64,000 nt of DNA. Origin: JACVRW01 sp963812915. GTDB taxonomy: Bacteria; Actinomycetota; Thermoleophilia; Solirubrobacterales; Thermoleophilaceae. The stretch lies in contig CAWEXB010000003.1 in NCBI GenBank assembly GCA_963812915.1, positions 248,001-312,000 of the forward strand, given 5' to 3'. The translations under genes and the position numbers were made by a program. Of the stretch, positions 61,983-64,000 are shown piece by piece; positions within the stretch are counted from its first letter, which is position 1, and each line of letters begins with the position of its first letter. The notes beneath the pieces are model-generated. The model saw only the letters and a program-made list of their open reading frames with translations. It searched no databases and was not told the DNA's origin.

Positions 61983-62852
61983 TCAGCGGAAGCCGTACGG
62001 CTCGTCCCGCTCGCGCACGGCCTCCCGCCAGCCGGCCTCCGCGGCGCGGCGCTGGAAGGCATAGCCCTCCTCGGTGTGGCGTGCGATGCCGTCGAAGAGG
62101 ACCCCCAGCGACTGGGTGGCGTGGAGGCCCTGGGCGTACAGCGCCTGGTTCACCAGCAGCTTCATCATCACGAGCTGGTTGACGGGAGTCAGCGCGATGC
62201 GGGCGAGGAGCTCCTCGAAGCGTACGTCGAGCTCGGCGGCCGGCGGCGCCTCGATGGCGAGCCCCCAGTCGAGGGCGGTGCGGCCGTCGATCAGGTCGCC
62301 CGTGAAGAGCAGCCGCTTGGCGCGCTGCTCGCCGATGCGGGAGGCCCACAGCGCGGAGGTGGGGACCCCCCAGACGCGCGCCGGCGGGTAGCCGATGCGG
62401 GCGTCGTCGGCGATGACGATCAGGTCTGAGCACAGCGCCATGTCGGTCCCGCCGGCGACGCAGAAGCCATGCACCTTGCAGACGACCGGCTTGTCCGAGT
62501 GAAAGAGGCTCATGAAGCCGCGCAGGTTGCGGCTCATCATCTGCCAGTCGACCACCGGGTCCCACGTTCCGGACGGGTCGTGGTTGCGGGCGATGGTCGC
62601 CGGGTCGATCGGCGATCCCGGCTCGCCGTCAACCGCGACGCCCTCGGCCGACTCCACCATGTCGTAGCCACCGCAGAAGCCCTTGCCGTTGCCGGCCAGC
62701 GCGATCACGTGCACGGCGGGCTCGAGGTTCGCCTGCTCGACGCACGCGGCGAGCTCGCCCGGCATCTCGAGCGTGATGCCGTTGCCGCGCTCGGGCCGGT
62801 CGAGCGTGATGCGAGCGATGCGGCCGTCGACCTCGTAGGCGATCGTGTTCAT
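61983..62852 (-). CDS. Enoyl-CoA hydratase/isomerase family protein
   Basis: 289 aa crotonase. LDRPERGNGITLEMPGELAA, oxyanion-hole segments GKGFCGGYDMVE and HGFCVAGGTDMALCSDLIV. Residues in the usual catalytic Glu positions are not both evident (GVPTS region after VWG), so a dehydratase, isomerase or hydrolase reaction is possible. Seven bases downstream of the acyl-CoA dehydrogenase gene on the same strand, so the two form an operon for acyl-CoA breakdown. Confidence 0.87.
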   Translation of the reverse strand: MNTIAYEVDGRIARITLDRPERGNGITLEMPGELAACVEQANLEPAVHVIALAGNGKGFCGGYDMVESAEGVAVDGEPGSPIDPATIARNHDPSGTWDPVVDWQMMSRNLRGFMSLFHSDKPVVCKVHGFCVAGGTDMALCSDLIVIADDARIGYPPARVWGVPTSALWASRIGEQRAKRLLFTGDLIDGRTALDWGLAIEAPPAAELDVRFEELLARIALTPVNQLVMMKLLVNQALYAQGLHATQSLGVLFDGIARHTEEGYAFQRRAAEAGWREAVRERDEPYGFR

Positions 62853-62859
62853 TCCGCGA

Positions 62860-64000
62860 TCACACGGTCAGGGCCCGCGCCACGATCGCCTCGGCGTCCA
62901 CGGACGCCGGCAGCGTGCCGAACACGCGTCCCCCCTCGCCCAGCCGCCCGGCGCAGAAGGCGTCGGCGACGGCGGGCGGAGCGTGCCGGACGAGCAGGCT
63001 CGCCTGGAGGGCGACCGCCAGATCCTCCACCACGCGGCGCGCCTCGAGCTCGGGATTCGTGGGCGGCGCGGCGTCGCGCAGGCGGTCCAGATGGGCGTCG
63101 AGCAATGCGCTTCCGCCCCGGCCCCGCTCGCACTCCGCCACGAACGCGGTCAGCCCCTCGGGCTCCCTCAGCGTCGCCCGCAGCACGTCGAGCGCGGCCA
63201 CGTTGCCGGAGCCCTCCCAGATCGAGTTGAGCGGGGCGTCGCGGTAGAGGAGCGGCATGCCCGACTCCTCGACATAGCCGTTGCCGCCGAGGCACTCGAG
63301 CGCCTCGCCGGCGTGCTGAGGGGCACGCTTGCAGACCCAGTACTTCATCACCGCCGTGGCAAAACGGCGGAAGGCGGCGTCATCCTCGTCGTACGCGCGC
63401 GCGATCCGCATCGCCGCGGCGGTGGCGGCCTCGGACTCGATCGCCAGGTCGGCGAGCACGTTCTGCATCAGCGGCTGCTCGACGATGAGCTTCCCGAAGG
63501 CGCCGCGGTGGCGGGCGTGGTGCACCGCCTGCGCGAGTCCCCAGCGCATCGAGGCGGCCGAGCCGATCAGGCAGTCCAGCCGGGTGTGGTTGACCATGCG
63601 GATGATCGTGCGGACGCCCCGCCCCTCCTCGCCGACGAGTCGCCCGCGCACCCCGTGGAGCTCCACCTCGCTCGAGGGCAACGAGCGCGTTCCGAGCTTG
63701 TCTTTCAGGCGCTGGATGCGGAAGCCGGGGTCACTCGACTCGAACAGGAGGCAGGAGAGCCCGGCCGGCGCCTGCGCGAGCGTCAGGAAGACGTCGCACG
63801 GCGGGTACGAGCAGAACCACTTGTGGCCGGTGAGCTCGTAGGTGCCGTCGCCCGCCGGCTCCGCGCGGGTGGTGTTCGCGCGCACGTCGGAGCCGCCCTG
63901 CTTTTCGGTCATGGCCATGCCGGCGAGCGCGCCTTCCTCGTAGCTCGGCCTCGTCAGCCGCGGCTCCCACTCGGCCGCCAGCTCCTCGTTGACGCGCAGG
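62860..64000 (-). CDS. AidB-like acyl-CoA dehydrogenase (5' end outside window)
   Basis: At least 379 aa in frame to the window edge, N-terminus missing. Motifs MAMTEKQGGSDVRANTT, YELTGHKWFCSYPPCDVF and GNGYVEESGMPLLYRDAPLN with SIWEGSGNV are those of the AidB/isovaleryl-CoA dehydrogenase-like branch. It would oxidise an acyl-CoA with FAD and hand electrons to EtfAB. AidB itself is a stress-linked DNA-binding flavoprotein; without the N-terminus the two roles cannot be separated. Confidence 0.88.
   Translation of the reverse strand, partial: LRVNEELAAEWEPRLTRPSYEEGALAGMAMTEKQGGSDVRANTTRAEPAGDGTYELTGHKWFCSYPPCDVFLTLAQAPAGLSCLLFESSDPGFRIQRLKDKLGTRSLPSSEVELHGVRGRLVGEEGRGVRTIIRMVNHTRLDCLIGSAASMRWGLAQAVHHARHRGAFGKLIVEQPLMQNVLADLAIESEAATAAAMRIARAYDEDDAAFRRFATAVMKYWVCKRAPQHAGEALECLGGNGYVEESGMPLLYRDAPLNSIWEGSGNVAALDVLRATLREPEGLTAFVAECERGRGGSALLDAHLDRLRDAAPPTNPELEARRVVEDLAVALQASLLVRHAPPAVADAFCAGRLGEGGRVFGTLPASVDAEAIVARALTV

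Overview
The window is high-GC actinobacterial DNA, most likely chromosomal DNA of a Thermoleophilia-type organism (Solirubrobacterales/Gaiellales). This lineage call is an inference from gene content. Supporting features are the gene order rpmE - DUF1385 - prfA - prmC - sua5 - glyA - wecA - atp operon, an Rv2578c-type radical SAM protein carrying an intein, Rpf-like transglycosylases, an LPXTG protein, many TANNNT -10 boxes 6 to 9 bases ahead of start codons (leaderless mRNAs), and glutathione-independent formaldehyde dehydrogenase. I see no rRNA, tRNA, CRISPR array, transposase or phage gene.

Layout. 0.2-5.8 kb: ROK regulator, xylose-type ABC transporter (xylF, xylG, xylH) and a Gfo/Idh dehydrogenase. 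6-7.6 kb: small unknown genes, a tandemly duplicated 68-aa gene and an intergenic direct-repeat block. 7.8-12.4 kb: iron alcohol dehydrogenase, histidine kinase and response regulator (overlapping genes), then formaldehyde dehydrogenase. 12.5-20.8 kb: aminotransferase, a pilin-signal-like protein paralogous at its N-terminus to the one at 6.1 kb, a repeat-bearing CapA protein, an acyl-CoA ligase and two Rpf-like enzymes. 21-29.4 kb: leucyl aminopeptidase, thiolase, HAD phosphatase, GH63-type hydrolase and a split acyl-CoA mutase (icmA/icmB) with a wall-anchored cupredoxin gene between its subunits. 29.4-35.6 kb: MarR/MFS divergent pair and etfB-etfA-ETF:QO. 35.6-43.9 kb: the translation/cell-envelope run. 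43.9-50.6 kb: a block of five genes (intein-bearing radical SAM protein, YjbQ, GGDEF protein, GH26-like protein, Xaa-Pro peptidase-like hydrolase) between wecA and the ATP synthase genes. 50.7-57.9 kb: atpI-B-E-F-H-A-G-D-C. 58-64 kb: glycosyltransferase, triple-repeat secreted protein, DMT transporter, VOC protein, enoyl-CoA hydratase and an AidB-like acyl-CoA dehydrogenase running off the end.

A metabolic theme is acyl-CoA oxidation: ligase, acyl-CoA dehydrogenase, hydratase, thiolase, carbon-skeleton mutase and the ETF/ETF:QO electron route could work together, with ATP synthase as the end user of the respiratory gradient.

Caution on sequence quality: at least eleven genes, including the essential atpA and atpD, are broken by one or more single-base indels. 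Nearly all of these genes have a length of 3n+1, pointing to extra bases in the assembly and not to real pseudogenes. Spans given for those genes are the reconstructed full genes.
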